A stretch of DNA of 64,000 nucleotides from Pelomonas sp047654805 (GCF_047654805.1 NZ_JASGIV010000001.1:62001-126000), one strand, 5' to 3'; counted from the stretch's first letter, positions 31,368 through 40,419 are shown. The notes: generated by a model from the sequence alone, not told the origin. Numbers and translations: made by a program.

Positions 31368-32099
31368 ATGACCCGCTTCATGAACAAGACCGTCCTCGTC
31401 ACCGGCGGCACCTCCGGCATCGGCCTGGCCGCCGCCCGTGCCTTCGCGGCCGAAGGCGCACACGTCATCATCACCGCCCGCCCGGGTAAGACGCAGGACG
31501 CCCAAGGCTTCGAGCTGATGCCGCTGGACGCCGCCGACGTGCACGGCTCCCGCGCCCTCGGTGCCCATCTCGCCGCGGCTGGGCGCAAGCTCGACGCCGT
31601 CTTCATCAACGCTGGCATCGCCGAGTTCGCCTCACTGGCCGACGTCAGTGAGGATCTCTGGGACCGTACCTTCGCAACCAATGTCAGGGGTGCCTTCTTC
31701 CTGATCCAGGCGCTGCGCCCGGTGTTGGCCCGGGGCGCATCCATCGTGCTGAACGGCTCCATCAATGCGCACATCGGCATGCCCAACTCGGCCGTCTACG
31801 CCGCCAGCAAGGCCGCGCTGATCTCTCTGGCCAAGACGGTGTCGGCCGAACTGCTGCCGCAAGGCGCCCGCGTCAACGTCATCAGTCCTGGTCCGGTGAC
31901 GACGCCGCTGTATGGCAAGCTGGGTTTCGACGCCGACACGCTGACGCAGGTGGCCGCGCAGATCCAGAGCCAGGTGCCGCTGGGCCGCTTCGGTGCGCCA
32001 GAGGAGATCGCCGCGACCGTGCTGCATCTCAGCGCGCCGGAGTCGGCCTTCATCGTCGGCAGCGAGATCATCGTCGATGGGGGCATGAGCCAGCTGTGA
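31368..32099 (+). CDS. Short-chain dehydrogenase/reductase (SDR)
   Basis: A 243-residue classical SDR. TGGTSGIG is at 12-19, NAG at 81-83, and Tyr144-x3-Lys148 in VYAASK. The C-terminal FIVGSEIIVDGGMSQL is the usual closing strand. An AAAGGA about seven bases upstream supports the ATG at 31368 over earlier starts in the same frame. It is the likely target of the divergent LysR regulator. The short loop between residues 35 and 55 lacks the second Arg common in NADPH-preferring members, so cofactor choice is uncertain. Confidence 0.92.
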   Translation: MTRFMNKTVLVTGGTSGIGLAAARAFAAEGAHVIITARPGKTQDAQGFELMPLDAADVHGSRALGAHLAAAGRKLDAVFINAGIAEFASLADVSEDLWDRTFATNVRGAFFLIQALRPVLARGASIVLNGSINAHIGMPNSAVYAASKAALISLAKTVSAELLPQGARVNVISPGPVTTPLYGKLGFDADTLTQVAAQIQSQVPLGRFGAPEEIAATVLHLSAPESAFIVGSEIIVDGGMSQL

Positions 32100-32153
32100 G
32101 CAGAGCCGGCGGCGGGTGGCGACAATCGCGGTTCAGCCTGATCCGCCATTGCC

Positions 32154-34163
32154 ATGACCACCCGTACCGTCTTCGGCGCCTGCCCCCATGACTGCCCCGA
32201 CACCTGCGCGCTGCAGGTCACCGTCGAGAACGAGCGCGTCATCAAGGTGCAGGGCCGCGCCGAGCATCCCAACACCCATGGCGCGTTGTGCACCAAGGTG
32301 TCTCGCTACGCCGAGCGTACCTATCACGCCGAGCGGGTGCTGCACCCGCTCAAGCGTGTTAGCAAGAAGACCGAGGCACCGCGCTTCGTGCAAGTGAGCT
32401 GGGCCGATGCCATCGCTGACATCGCGGCGCGGCTGAAGGCGGTCAGGGACCCGCAGTGCATCCAGCCCTACAGCTATGCCGGCACCATGGGCCTGATCCA
32501 GGGTGAAGCCATGGCCGGCCGATTGTGGAACGCGCTGGGCGCTGCCCGGCTGGACCGCACCATCTGCGCCTCGGCCGGCGGTGCCGGCCTGGCGCTGACC
32601 TATGGCCACAAGCTGGGCATGCACACCCGGCACTTCGCGGGTGCGAAGCTGATCATCATCTGGGGCAGCAACAGCATCACGTCCAACCTGCATTTCTGGA
32701 CCTATGCCAACCAGGCCAAGCGCGAAGGCGCCAAGCTGGTCTGCATCGACCCGCGCAGGACAGAGACGGCCGACAAATGCCACCAGCACATCGCCGTGCT
32801 GCCCGGCACCGACGGCGCGCTGGCGCTGGGGTTGATGCACGAGCTGATCCGCAACGACTGGCTGGACCGCGACTACATCGAGAGCCACGTCGACGGCTGG
32901 GACGAGCTGCGCGCCAAGGCACTGGCCTGGCCGCCCGAGCGGGTGGCCGAGACCTGCGGCATCACGGCCGACGAGGTGCGCGGCCTGGCCCGCGACTATG
33001 CGGACAGGGATGTGATGGAGGCTCCCGCCGCCATCCGCATGAACTATGGCCTGCAGCGGGTGCGGGGAGGTGGCAACGCGGTACGCCTCATCGCGCTGCT
33101 GCCCTGCCTGACCGGCGCATGGCGCCATCCCAGCGGCGGCGCGCTGCTGTCCGCCTCGGGTTGGAACGCGCCCTACAAGAACCCCGAGCTGGAACGCCCC
33201 GACTTGCTGGCCGGCCGCCAGCCGCGCATGGTCAACATGAGCACCATCGGCGATGCGCTGCTGCAGGCCGACCCGCCGATCGAGGCCGTCGTCGTCTACA
33301 ACAGCAACCCTGTAGCAGTGGCGCCGGAGTCGCCCAAGGTGGTCAAGGGCTTCCAGCGCGAGGACTTGTTCACCGTCGTGTTGGAGCATTTCATGACCGA
33401 CACGGCCGACCTCGCCGACTACGTCCTGCCGGCTACGACCCAGCTCGAACACCTGGACGTGCACACCTCGTACGGCCACACAGACGTGCTGATGAACCAG
33501 GCGGCAATAGCGCCGCTGGGTGAGGCCAAGACCAACACGCAGATCTTCCGCGAATTGGCCGCGGCGATGGGGCTGACCGACAAAGCCTTCAGCGCGACCG
33601 ACGAGGAGCTTGCCGCCCAGGCCTTCACGCCCGACATCGATCTGGATCTGCTGCGCAGCCAGGGCTGGCAGCCTTTGCCCATCCCGGATGCGCCGTTTGC
33701 CAATGGCGGTTTTCGCACGCCCAACGGCCGCGCCCAGGCAGCGGGTGCGGACTTCGTGCCCAACTACGAGAGCGCCCAGGCTGCTCCCGAGCTGGCGGCG
33801 CGCTATCCATTGGCCATGATCTCGCCGCCGGCGCGCAATTTCCTGAACAGCAGCTTCGTCAACGTGAAGAGCCTGCGCGATATCGAGGGCGAGCCCGTCA
33901 TCGAGATGTACGCCGACGATGCAGCCGCGCGCGGCCTGGCCGACGGCACGCTGGTGGCCGCCTTCAACGACCGAGGCCGCTATGTCGCCAAGCTCAGGGT
34001 CAGCCCGCGCGCGCGACCCGGTGTCGTCAACGGCCTGGGTGTGTGGTGGCGCAAGCTGGGCGTGCAGGGGAGCAACGTCAACGAGGTGACGCACCAGCGT
34101 CTGACCGACATGGGCAACGCGCCGGCGTTCTACGACTGTCTGGTCGAGGTCGAGGCCGCTTGA
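32154..34163 (+). CDS. Molybdopterin-dependent oxidoreductase (DMSO reductase superfamily)
   Basis: A 669-residue enzyme. The N-terminal [4Fe-4S] ligands are Cys10, Cys14, Cys18 and Cys46 (CPHDCPDTC and GALCTK). The molybdopterin core then carries IIWGSNSITSNLHFW and IDPRRTETADKC, and a C-terminal dinucleotide-binding domain has ARNFLNSSFVN and GVVNGLGVWW. No twin-arginine signal is present, so it is probably cytoplasmic. No partner beta or membrane subunit is adjacent. Substrate is not recognisable from sequence; uncharacterised formate-dehydrogenase-like or BisC-like activities are possible. Confidence 0.9.
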   Translation: MTTRTVFGACPHDCPDTCALQVTVENERVIKVQGRAEHPNTHGALCTKVSRYAERTYHAERVLHPLKRVSKKTEAPRFVQVSWADAIADIAARLKAVRDPQCIQPYSYAGTMGLIQGEAMAGRLWNALGAARLDRTICASAGGAGLALTYGHKLGMHTRHFAGAKLIIIWGSNSITSNLHFWTYANQAKREGAKLVCIDPRRTETADKCHQHIAVLPGTDGALALGLMHELIRNDWLDRDYIESHVDGWDELRAKALAWPPERVAETCGITADEVRGLARDYADRDVMEAPAAIRMNYGLQRVRGGGNAVRLIALLPCLTGAWRHPSGGALLSASGWNAPYKNPELERPDLLAGRQPRMVNMSTIGDALLQADPPIEAVVVYNSNPVAVAPESPKVVKGFQREDLFTVVLEHFMTDTADLADYVLPATTQLEHLDVHTSYGHTDVLMNQAAIAPLGEAKTNTQIFRELAAAMGLTDKAFSATDEELAAQAFTPDIDLDLLRSQGWQPLPIPDAPFANGGFRTPNGRAQAAGADFVPNYESAQAAPELAARYPLAMISPPARNFLNSSFVNVKSLRDIEGEPVIEMYADDAAARGLADGTLVAAFNDRGRYVAKLRVSPRARPGVVNGLGVWWRKLGVQGSNVNEVTHQRLTDMGNAPAFYDCLVEVEAA

Positions 34164-35215
34164 TCCAACGGCTGTTGCTGTCCGCGTCGCTGCTGACCCT
34201 CTCCGGCTGCGGCGCGGTGGGGCACTGGGCGCAGGCCGCTGGTGGGCATCTTGGCGTCGTGCGTGCCGCCAAGCCGGTGGATGACTGGCTGGCCGATCCC
34301 GTGACGTCCGTCGACCTCGTCGAGCGTCTGCGTCTAGCCCAGCAGATGCGCGACTTTGCGAGCCAGCGCCTGGCGCTGCCGGACAACAACAGCTATCGGC
34401 GCTACGCTGATCTGGGCCGCCCGGCCGTGGTCTGGAACATCGTCGCCGCGCCCGAGTTCGGCTTGCAGCTCAAGACATGGTGCTATCCGCTGATGGGCTG
34501 CGCGGGCTATCAGGGCTGGTTCGACCGCGACGACGCATATCGCCATGCCGATGCGTTGAAGGCCGAAGGCTGGGAGGTGCAGGTGCAGCCCATTGCGGCC
34601 TACTCGACGCTGGGCTGGAGCCGCTGGCTCGGCGGTGACCCGCTGCTGAACACCTTCATCCGCTACCCCGAGGGCGAGCTGGCAGCCATGATCTTTCACG
34701 AGCTGGCCCACCAGCGCGTCTACGTCGGCGACGACACCGGATTCAACGAGGCCTATGCCAGCGCGGTTGAGCTGCTGGGCGCTCGCCAGTGGCTGGCGCC
34801 TCAGCCGCAGGCGCTGGCCACGTTCGAGGCCGGCAGGGCGCGGCGGGCGCGCTTCCTGGCGCTGGCGCGCGAGGGGCGGGAACGGTTGCTGGCCGTCTAC
34901 GCCGGCCCGGTCGAGGCGCGTGCCGCGGCCAAGGCTGCCGTAATGGCCGAGCTGCGGGAGCGGGCAGCCAAGGAGGCGCCGGGCTATGAAGTCTGGTTCC
35001 AGCGAGCCAACAACGCCAGCTTTGCCATCCTGTCGGCCTATGACGAGCTGATGCCGGACTTCGTGCGCCTGTTCGAGCGCGGGGGGCGGGACTGGGTGAA
35101 GTTTCACGCGGCCGTCGAGCGGCTGAAGTCGCTGCCACGCGATGAGCGCCGGGCTACATTGCGAAGCCAAGGAGGCTCCGATGACATTGACCCTGCGCCG
35201 CGTCAAGGCCGCTGA
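34160..35215 (+). CDS. Putative zinc aminopeptidase, lipoprotein (PF10023-like)
   Basis: A 351-residue protein. A TTG at 34160 overlaps the preceding stop (TTGA) and leads directly into a lipoprotein signal ending LSGC (Cys17). The zinc site HELAHQ is at 180-185, with Glu197 in FNEAYA as likely third ligand, and NNASFAILSAYDELMPDF lies near the C-terminus. This composition matches the Aminopep family of predicted metalloproteases, which is uncharacterised biochemically. It is translationally coupled to the molybdoenzyme and overlaps the downstream GNAT gene by 35 bases. Confidence 0.82.
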   Translation: MIQRLLLSASLLTLSGCGAVGHWAQAAGGHLGVVRAAKPVDDWLADPVTSVDLVERLRLAQQMRDFASQRLALPDNNSYRRYADLGRPAVVWNIVAAPEFGLQLKTWCYPLMGCAGYQGWFDRDDAYRHADALKAEGWEVQVQPIAAYSTLGWSRWLGGDPLLNTFIRYPEGELAAMIFHELAHQRVYVGDDTGFNEAYASAVELLGARQWLAPQPQALATFEAGRARRARFLALAREGRERLLAVYAGPVEARAAAKAAVMAELRERAAKEAPGYEVWFQRANNASFAILSAYDELMPDFVRLFERGGRDWVKFHAAVERLKSLPRDERRATLRSQGGSDDIDPAPRQGR

Positions 35216-35720
35216 CGCCGCGGCCATTGCCGAACAGTTCAGCGATCCCGACGTCTTTGGCGGTACTTTGCAGTTGCCCTTCGCCAGCGAGGAAATGTGG
35301 ACGCAGCGCATCGCCGGCATGAATCCGCCGGCAGCCGGCTCCAACGAGATCGCGCTAGCTGCCCTGCTCGGCGACAAACCCGTGGGCCTCGCGGGGCTGC
35401 ACCCGGTCGGCCCATCGGTGCGCCGCCGCCATGCGATGGGCCTGGGCATCACCGTTGCCAGGGCAAACCAAGGCCAGGGCGTGGGTCAGGCACTGATGAC
35501 CGCGCTGCTGGACTATGCCGACAACTGGGCGCAGGTCCTGCGCGTCGAGCTGACGGTCTATCACGACAACCAGCGCGCCATCCGCCTCTATGAGCGGCAT
35601 GGCTTTGCGCCCGAGGGCCGGCTCAAGGCCTATGCGCTGCGCAACGGAGAGTATGTGGACGTGGTGACGATGGCCAGGCTGCACCCGAGGCAGCCGTTGG
35701 TGCAGGTCTCGACGGCCTGA
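35181..35720 (+). CDS. GNAT family N-acetyltransferase
   Basis: A 179-residue acyltransferase. The acetyl-CoA loop is in GITVARANQGQGVGQALMTALL (about 90-112), and the RimI/SpeG-like VYHDNQRAIRLYERHGFAPEG lies near 130-150. GGAGG nine bases upstream supports the ATG at 35181, although this lies inside the 3' end of the aminopeptidase frame. Substrate unknown. Confidence 0.87.
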   Translation: MTLTLRRVKAADAAAIAEQFSDPDVFGGTLQLPFASEEMWTQRIAGMNPPAAGSNEIALAALLGDKPVGLAGLHPVGPSVRRRHAMGLGITVARANQGQGVGQALMTALLDYADNWAQVLRVELTVYHDNQRAIRLYERHGFAPEGRLKAYALRNGEYVDVVTMARLHPRQPLVQVSTA

Positions 35721-35733
35721 GCCAGCGGCGCGA

Positions 35734-35943
35734 CTAGGGCCTGGAGTAGCGGTCCCAGATGAAACCTATCGCGGCGGCGGTACCGAGCACTGTGTAGATC
35801 GGCCATTCGGGCAGCTCGACGGGCAGTGCCAGCAAGTACACGATGGCGAGCAATGCGGCTGCGATGGCGATACAGATCACGGGTCGAGGCCATGCCGCAT
35901 CGCCCACCAAGGCCATGACTGCGATGGCAAGGTGTCGAAGCAT
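35734..35943 (-). CDS. Small membrane protein, unknown
   Basis: A 69-residue protein with membrane helices at about 19-40 and 46-63 and the charged C-terminus WDRYSRP. It lies 18 bases beyond the aldo/keto reductase gene on the same strand and may be a co-transcribed small subunit or a stand-alone protein. Identity is uncertain; the hydrophobic pattern is the main support. Confidence 0.5.
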   Translation of the reverse strand: MLRHLAIAVMALVGDAAWPRPVICIAIAAALLAIVYLLALPVELPEWPIYTVLGTAAAIGFIWDRYSRP

Positions 35944-35961
35944 GTCAGGCGTCCGGGCGGT

Positions 35962-36924
35962 TCAGGGCAGCGCCTGCCCTCGCGCCGTCACATACAGGCG
36001 ATACCACTCATCCCGGCTCAGCTGGAGCCGGGTTGCATCAGCGCACGCGCGGATGCGCTCGGCATTGCCACTGCCGATGACCGGCTGAATCCCTGCCGGG
36101 TGCCGCAGCAGCCAGGCCAGCAGCACGGCGTTACTCGTCGTTCGGTGCGTCTCGGCGATCTCGTGGACGACCTGGGCCGCAGCCGACGCCGCCGGGTCGT
36201 TGAACCGCCCCTGTGCCAGCGAGCCCCAGGCCTGCAGCTGCATGCCGTGTTGCTGCGCGTACTCCAGCGTACCGGCCCAGGCGATGCTGCCCGGCCTTGA
36301 GCCAACCTGTGGATCGTTGAACGTGGTGCCCGCGTCAATGGCGTCCAGCTTGGCCAGGCTGAGCTCCAGCTGGTTGACGACAAGGGGCTCGCTCAGCGCC
36401 GTTTGCAGCCAGCGCATCTGGCCGGCGTGCATGTTGGATACGCCCAGGTGCCCGACCTTGCCGGCCGCCTTGAGGCGCCCGAAGGCGCGGGCCACTTCGG
36501 CCGGCTCCATCAGCGCGTCGGGGCGGTGCAGCAGCAGGATATCGATGTGCTCGACGGCCAGGCGCCGCAGGATGCCGTCGACGCTGTGTTCGATGTGGTC
36601 TGCGCTGAGGTCGTAGCGGCCGACGTTGGCCTCGTCGGCGAAGCGGATGCCGCATTTGCTCTGCAGTCGCACCCTGGCACGCAGGCCCGGGTCCCGCTTG
36701 AGCAGTTCGCCGAACACGGCCTCGGCCTTGCCGCGGCGGTAGATGTCGGCGTGGTCGAAGAGCTTGACGCCGATGTCCAGCGCTGCTTCGACAGCGGCAT
36801 GGGCATGGGCAATGTCGGTCTCGGTGACGGGAGCGCCGCCCCAGTCGCCGCCGAGGGCCATGCAGCCGTAGACGAGAGGGCCGACATCGATCAGGTGGGC
36901 GTTCAGGGGCAGGGTTCGGGTCAT
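35962..36924 (-). CDS. Aldo/keto reductase (YdhF-like)
   Basis: A 320-residue NADPH-dependent oxidoreductase. The catalytic tetrad is visible as Asp57 and Tyr62 (DHADIYRRG), Lys90 (QSKCG) and the His in LLLHRPD. The C-terminal cofactor site is in QPVIGSGNAERI. It resembles E. coli YdhF in length and in the GCMALGGDW opening. It begins two bases after the stop of the neighbouring Sel1-like gene, so the two share a transcript. Confidence 0.92.
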   Translation of the reverse strand: MTRTLPLNAHLIDVGPLVYGCMALGGDWGGAPVTETDIAHAHAAVEAALDIGVKLFDHADIYRRGKAEAVFGELLKRDPGLRARVRLQSKCGIRFADEANVGRYDLSADHIEHSVDGILRRLAVEHIDILLLHRPDALMEPAEVARAFGRLKAAGKVGHLGVSNMHAGQMRWLQTALSEPLVVNQLELSLAKLDAIDAGTTFNDPQVGSRPGSIAWAGTLEYAQQHGMQLQAWGSLAQGRFNDPAASAAAQVVHEIAETHRTTSNAVLLAWLLRHPAGIQPVIGSGNAERIRACADATRLQLSRDEWYRLYVTARGQALP

Positions 36925-36926
36925 GT

Positions 36927-37694
36927 TCAGGCGATGGAGCTTGGGCCGGCATCATGCGCCAGCGGATGGGGGCTGCGCCAGCCGAGCAGTCCGGCGAGTG
37001 CCGCAGCGAGGCCCGCGATGATGGCCGTGACACTGGCAGCATGCAGCAGCCGGCGGCGCTGCCTTGGGCTCAGCAGGGGCCTGCGGCTCGGTTGGTGGGC
37101 GAGCTCGTGCATCAGCAGGAGCTCGTGCTGGCGTTCCTCGATGAGGGAGGCGAGTTCGCTGCCCTGCTGCAGGCGTCGTGCGAGTTCGCGTACGGCGTCC
37201 AGCTCGCGCTGGCGAATGCGCAGGCCCTGCGCCTTCAGTGCGCTGCCCAGGGTGCGGGCGCGCAGGTACAAGGCCTTGGCGGCGATGCGGTCGGGTTGGC
37301 AGCCCCAGCCGGCCTCCAGGCAGCTGGCCAGGTTGAAGGTTGCGTCGGCGTGGCCCAGCGTCGCGGCAGCGGTGTAGAGGGCGATGCCGCGCGGGGCATC
37401 GGGGTCGCCTCCCCAGCCGGCGACGAGGGCCCGGCCGAGGTGGAACTTGGCTGTCAGGCTTCCTTCGGCACAAGCGCGCTCCAGACGCTCGCGCGCCTGT
37501 ACGGGGTCGCAGGGCAGGCCCAGGCCCTCGAGCTGGCAGACAGCGAACATCGCCAAGCCTTCGGCGTCGCCCGAATCGGCGGCAACGCGGAACCAGTAGA
37601 CGGCCTGCTCATGGTCGGGGTCGGCGGCGCGGAAATGCCGCAGCCCCTCGCCGAGCGGTTCGAGGCGGTGCGGGTCGGGTTCGACAAGGCGCAT
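36927..37694 (-). CDS. Sel1/TPR-like repeat protein with C-terminal membrane helix
   Basis: A 255-residue protein. About four degenerate Sel1-like repeats span residues 25-150 (units such as AVYWFRVAADSGDAEGLAMFAVCQLEGLG). A basic linker and one membrane helix near 220-240 follow. The N-terminus has no signal, so the repeats probably face the cytoplasm. Repeat proteins of this type act as scaffolds; partner unknown. The ATG is followed by the aldo/keto reductase gene in the same direction. Confidence 0.72.
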   Translation of the reverse strand: MRLVEPDPHRLEPLGEGLRHFRAADPDHEQAVYWFRVAADSGDAEGLAMFAVCQLEGLGLPCDPVQARERLERACAEGSLTAKFHLGRALVAGWGGDPDAPRGIALYTAAATLGHADATFNLASCLEAGWGCQPDRIAAKALYLRARTLGSALKAQGLRIRQRELDAVRELARRLQQGSELASLIEERQHELLLMHELAHQPSRRPLLSPRQRRRLLHAASVTAIIAGLAAALAGLLGWRSPHPLAHDAGPSSIA

Positions 37695-37801
37695 GGTTCC
37701 TCCCTGGGGCGGGCTCGTCGGCCCGCTTTCCGGCGCGGCAGTATGCGTGCAAACCGGGTGGCAGCGGTAGAGTGCAGGCCACGAGACAAGGAGAGCCGCA
37801 G

Positions 37802-38128
37802 ATGGCCGAGATCCGCATCCACCGGGACCACGCGCTGGGCCTCAAGAAGGCCAGGGATATTGCCTGGAAGTGGGCTGAGCAGGTCGAGGAGAAGTTCGAC
37901 ATGGAGTGCACGGTGCTTGAAGGCGAGACCAGCGATACCGTCGAATTCACTCGCCCAGGCGTCAGTGGCGAGCTGATCGTGGCGCCCGACCACTTCGAGC
38001 TGGTAGCCCAGCTGGGCTTCTTGCTCGGTGCCTTCAAGAAGACCATCGAGGACGAGATCAAGAAGGAACTGGACTCCCTGCTCGCCGCGAGCAGCAAAAA
38101 GCCGCCGGACAAAAAGAAACCGGCCTGA
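37802..38128 (+). CDS. Polyhydroxyalkanoic-acid system protein (PHA_gran_rgn family)
   Basis: A 108-residue protein with the family opening IRIHRDHALGLKKARDIAWKW and centre GVSGELIVAPDHFELVAQLGFLLG (about 53-76). A Lys/Ser/Pro-rich basic tail follows. The family is named for its linkage with PHA granule genes in proteobacteria; its exact role is not established. Here it stands upstream of an acyl-CoA-binding protein and a wax-ester synthase, which strengthens a storage-lipid association. Confidence 0.85.
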   Translation: MAEIRIHRDHALGLKKARDIAWKWAEQVEEKFDMECTVLEGETSDTVEFTRPGVSGELIVAPDHFELVAQLGFLLGAFKKTIEDEIKKELDSLLAASSKKPPDKKKPA

Positions 38129-38177
38129 CCACGCGGCCGGCCGGTTCCATGGCGCGGCCGCGAGCGCGGCCTGCGGC

Positions 38178-38429
38178 TTATTTCAGGGAATCGATGAGAT
38201 CGACATACTGCTGCATCGCGTCGTCGGTGCTGGTGCCCTTGAGCTCGTTCCATGCGTCCCATTTGGCGCGGCCGACCATGTCCGTGAAGCCGGGGCGCTT
38301 GTCCTGCACGTCGCCGCTGCTGCCCTGCTTGTAGAGAGCGTAGATCTTCAGCAGCGTCATGTTGTCGGGCCGCTCGGGCAGGTTCTTCGAGTCGGCGATG
38401 GCAGCTTCGAATTGGTCTTTCAGGCTCAC
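38178..38429 (-). CDS. Acyl-CoA-binding protein (ACBP)
   Basis: An 83-residue four-helix protein of the usual ACBP length. It carries LKIYALYKQGSSGDV (about 27-41), with the Tyr and Lys that bind acyl-CoA phosphates, and GRAKWDAWNELKGTS (about 53-67), the ACBP signature. ACBPs hold long-chain acyl-CoA in the cytoplasm and are sporadic in bacteria. The gene is divergent from the wax-ester synthase gene, with 97 bases between, so the two may be co-regulated. Confidence 0.93.
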   Translation of the reverse strand: MSLKDQFEAAIADSKNLPERPDNMTLLKIYALYKQGSSGDVQDKRPGFTDMVGRAKWDAWNELKGTSTDDAMQQYVDLIDSLK

Positions 38430-38526
38430 GGGTTTCTCCAGGCTGAATCAGTGGCGTCGATCTGGTGACAATCGGTCGACGGGCCGCCGAGTTTAGGCCC
38501 CGAAGAACAACTCGCGAGGAGACGCA

Positions 38527-39969
38527 GTGGGCCAGATGAGCGAACGCATGTCCAAGGTGGATACGGCCTGGCTGCGCATGGACACCGAGGCCAACCTGAT
38601 GATGATCGTCGGGGTCTGGTCCATCCGACCAGGCATCTCTCTCAGCGACCTGCGTGCGCGCGTGGCCGAGCGGCTGCTGCAGTACCCACGCTTTCGGCAG
38701 AAGGTGGTCGAGGATGCGCTGCTGGGAGCGCAATGGGTGGTCGACAAGGACTTCGACATTGCCCGCCACGTCGTCGCCGAGGTGCCGCTCCCGCTGCGAG
38801 GCCAGAGCCGCGACGAGGTGCTGCGCCAACGCGTCGGCGAGCTGTGCACGCAGCCGCTGGACCCAGCGCACCCGCTGTGGCAGTTCCAGCTCATCGAGGA
38901 CATGGGCGACGGCACCAGTGCGCTGATCGCTCGCATCCACCACTGCATCGCCGACGGGATCGCGCTGATCGCCGTCATGCTGTCCATCACCGACGGCGGC
39001 AAGGCGCCTCCCCACCGTGCCCCCAAGCCTGAGGCGGAGGAGCCGCAGGAGACGGACTGGCTGCTGGACGCGTTCCTGCGGCCCATGAGCAACATGACGG
39101 TCAAGGCCATTGGCATGACCGGCAAGGGCGTCGCCAAGGGGATGAACCTGGCCCTGAGTGGTGGCACGCCGATGGACTCGTCGCTGGAGATGGCCCGCCT
39201 TGGCTACCAGGCTGTGTCCGACGTGGCAGCGTTTGCGCTGATGCCGGACGACTCGGCGACCCGGCTCAAGGGCAAGCCCGGCGTGGGCAAGACGGTGGCC
39301 TGGGACGACAGCCTTGCGCTGGATGAGGTCAAGGCGGTCGGCAAGGCACTGGGAGCGTCCATCAACGACGTGCTGCTGGCCTGCGCGGCCGGGGCAATTG
39401 GCAAGTACCTGGCGGACAAGGGCGAAGATCCGGCAGGCAAGGAGATCCGCGCCATGGTGCCGGTCAACCTGCGCCCGTTGGAGCAGGCCTGGCAGCTTGG
39501 CAACCGCTTCGGCCTCGTGCCGCTGGTGCTGCCCATCGGCATCGCCAACCCCGTCGAGCGGCTGTTCGCCGTGCGTGCGCGCATGAGCGAGCTCAAGGGC
39601 AGCTTCCAGCCCGTGATGGCCTTCGGCCTGTTGTCGGTGGCTGGCCTGCTGATCAAGCCGGTCCAGCATGCGATGCTGAACATCTTCGCGAAGAAGGCGA
39701 CGGCCGTCATGACCAACGTGCCCGGCCCGGCTCAGGCACTGAAGTTCTGCGGCTCGACGGTCGAGAAGGTGATGTTCTGGGTGCCGCAGTCCGGCGACAT
39801 CGGCATGGGGGTCAGCATCCTGACCTACGCCGGCCGCGTGCAGTTCGGCCTCATCACCGATACCGGCCTGTGCCCCGATCCAGAGACCATCATCGCCAAC
39901 TTCGCCCCCGAGTTCGAAAAGCTGCTGATGCTGTCGCTGATGCTGCCTTGGGAGCGGGACGCGGCCTGA
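38527..39969 (+). CDS. Wax ester synthase / acyl-CoA:diacylglycerol acyltransferase (WS/DGAT)
   Basis: A 480-residue bifunctional acyltransferase. The catalytic HHCIADG is at 138-144, matching HHxxxDG. The C-terminal DUF1298 region holds VMTNVPGPAQALKFCGS and later QFGLITDTGLCPDPE. The start is a GTG with GAGGAG a few bases upstream; ATGs at 38536 and 38548 are in the same frame but less well placed. The enzyme makes wax esters or triacylglycerol at the inner membrane. Its setting next to ACBP and a PHA-granule gene points to neutral-lipid storage. Confidence 0.93.
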   Translation: MGQMSERMSKVDTAWLRMDTEANLMMIVGVWSIRPGISLSDLRARVAERLLQYPRFRQKVVEDALLGAQWVVDKDFDIARHVVAEVPLPLRGQSRDEVLRQRVGELCTQPLDPAHPLWQFQLIEDMGDGTSALIARIHHCIADGIALIAVMLSITDGGKAPPHRAPKPEAEEPQETDWLLDAFLRPMSNMTVKAIGMTGKGVAKGMNLALSGGTPMDSSLEMARLGYQAVSDVAAFALMPDDSATRLKGKPGVGKTVAWDDSLALDEVKAVGKALGASINDVLLACAAGAIGKYLADKGEDPAGKEIRAMVPVNLRPLEQAWQLGNRFGLVPLVLPIGIANPVERLFAVRARMSELKGSFQPVMAFGLLSVAGLLIKPVQHAMLNIFAKKATAVMTNVPGPAQALKFCGSTVEKVMFWVPQSGDIGMGVSILTYAGRVQFGLITDTGLCPDPETIIANFAPEFEKLLMLSLMLPWERDAA

Positions 39970-39982
39970 GCGCCTACCAGGC

Positions 39983-40336
39983 CTACTTCGGCTTGACGGG
40001 ACCCGTCGTGCCGGCAGCAGCCTTCTTCATCCGAGGCCTGCCGGCGGCGGAAGGGTAGGCCATTGCGACCGTCGCCGGGTCGGCCTTCTCAAGATAGATC
40101 GCGTACTGCGCCTCGTCGCAGGGCTTGGCGTCGTTGTAGTAGCGGTTGTCGCCCTTGTAGCGCTCGCCGCCGAAGGCGGGGCCTGGGCTGCCGGGTGGGT
40201 AGTAGGCGCTGTGGCTGGCGTAGCTCTGCGAGCAGCCGTCGCGCAACGTTGCCTGGGCATGGTCGGCCGGCGTGTTGGCGGCGAATGCAGGTAGGGTGGT
40301 GAGCAGAGCGGCAATTGCGGTTGCTGTAGCTCTCAT
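39983..40336 (-). CDS. Small exported protein, paralogue A of a tandem trio
   Basis: A 117-residue protein with a signal peptide cleaved after PAFAA (residue 20). Two cysteines are conserved among the three paralogues (CSQSY near 35 and AKPCDE near 74). The motif YLEKADPATVAMAYPSAAGRP (about 81-101) is the most conserved segment, followed by a Lys/Ala-rich tail. No known family was recognised. It is the most downstream member of three adjacent paralogues on the minus strand and is the most divergent in the tail. Confidence 0.65.
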   Translation of the reverse strand: MRATATAIAALLTTLPAFAANTPADHAQATLRDGCSQSYASHSAYYPPGSPGPAFGGERYKGDNRYYNDAKPCDEAQYAIYLEKADPATVAMAYPSAAGRPRMKKAAAGTTGPVKPK

Positions 40337-40419
40337 GGCTGACCTCCTTACGGCTGGGGCATGCGCCAGACTGCGCCTGGCCGGCCGCGAATGCACGCGC
40401 CGTGGGACGAGGGTTGCGA

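Noticed and set aside
32133..34094. A 653-residue minus-strand frame antisense to the molybdoenzyme
   Set aside because: Shadow of a real gene; no start signal and no domain.
37609..39669. A 686-residue minus-strand frame across the WS/DGAT and PHA-granule genes
   Set aside because: It runs through two well-supported genes on the opposite strand and the ACBP gene in another phase.
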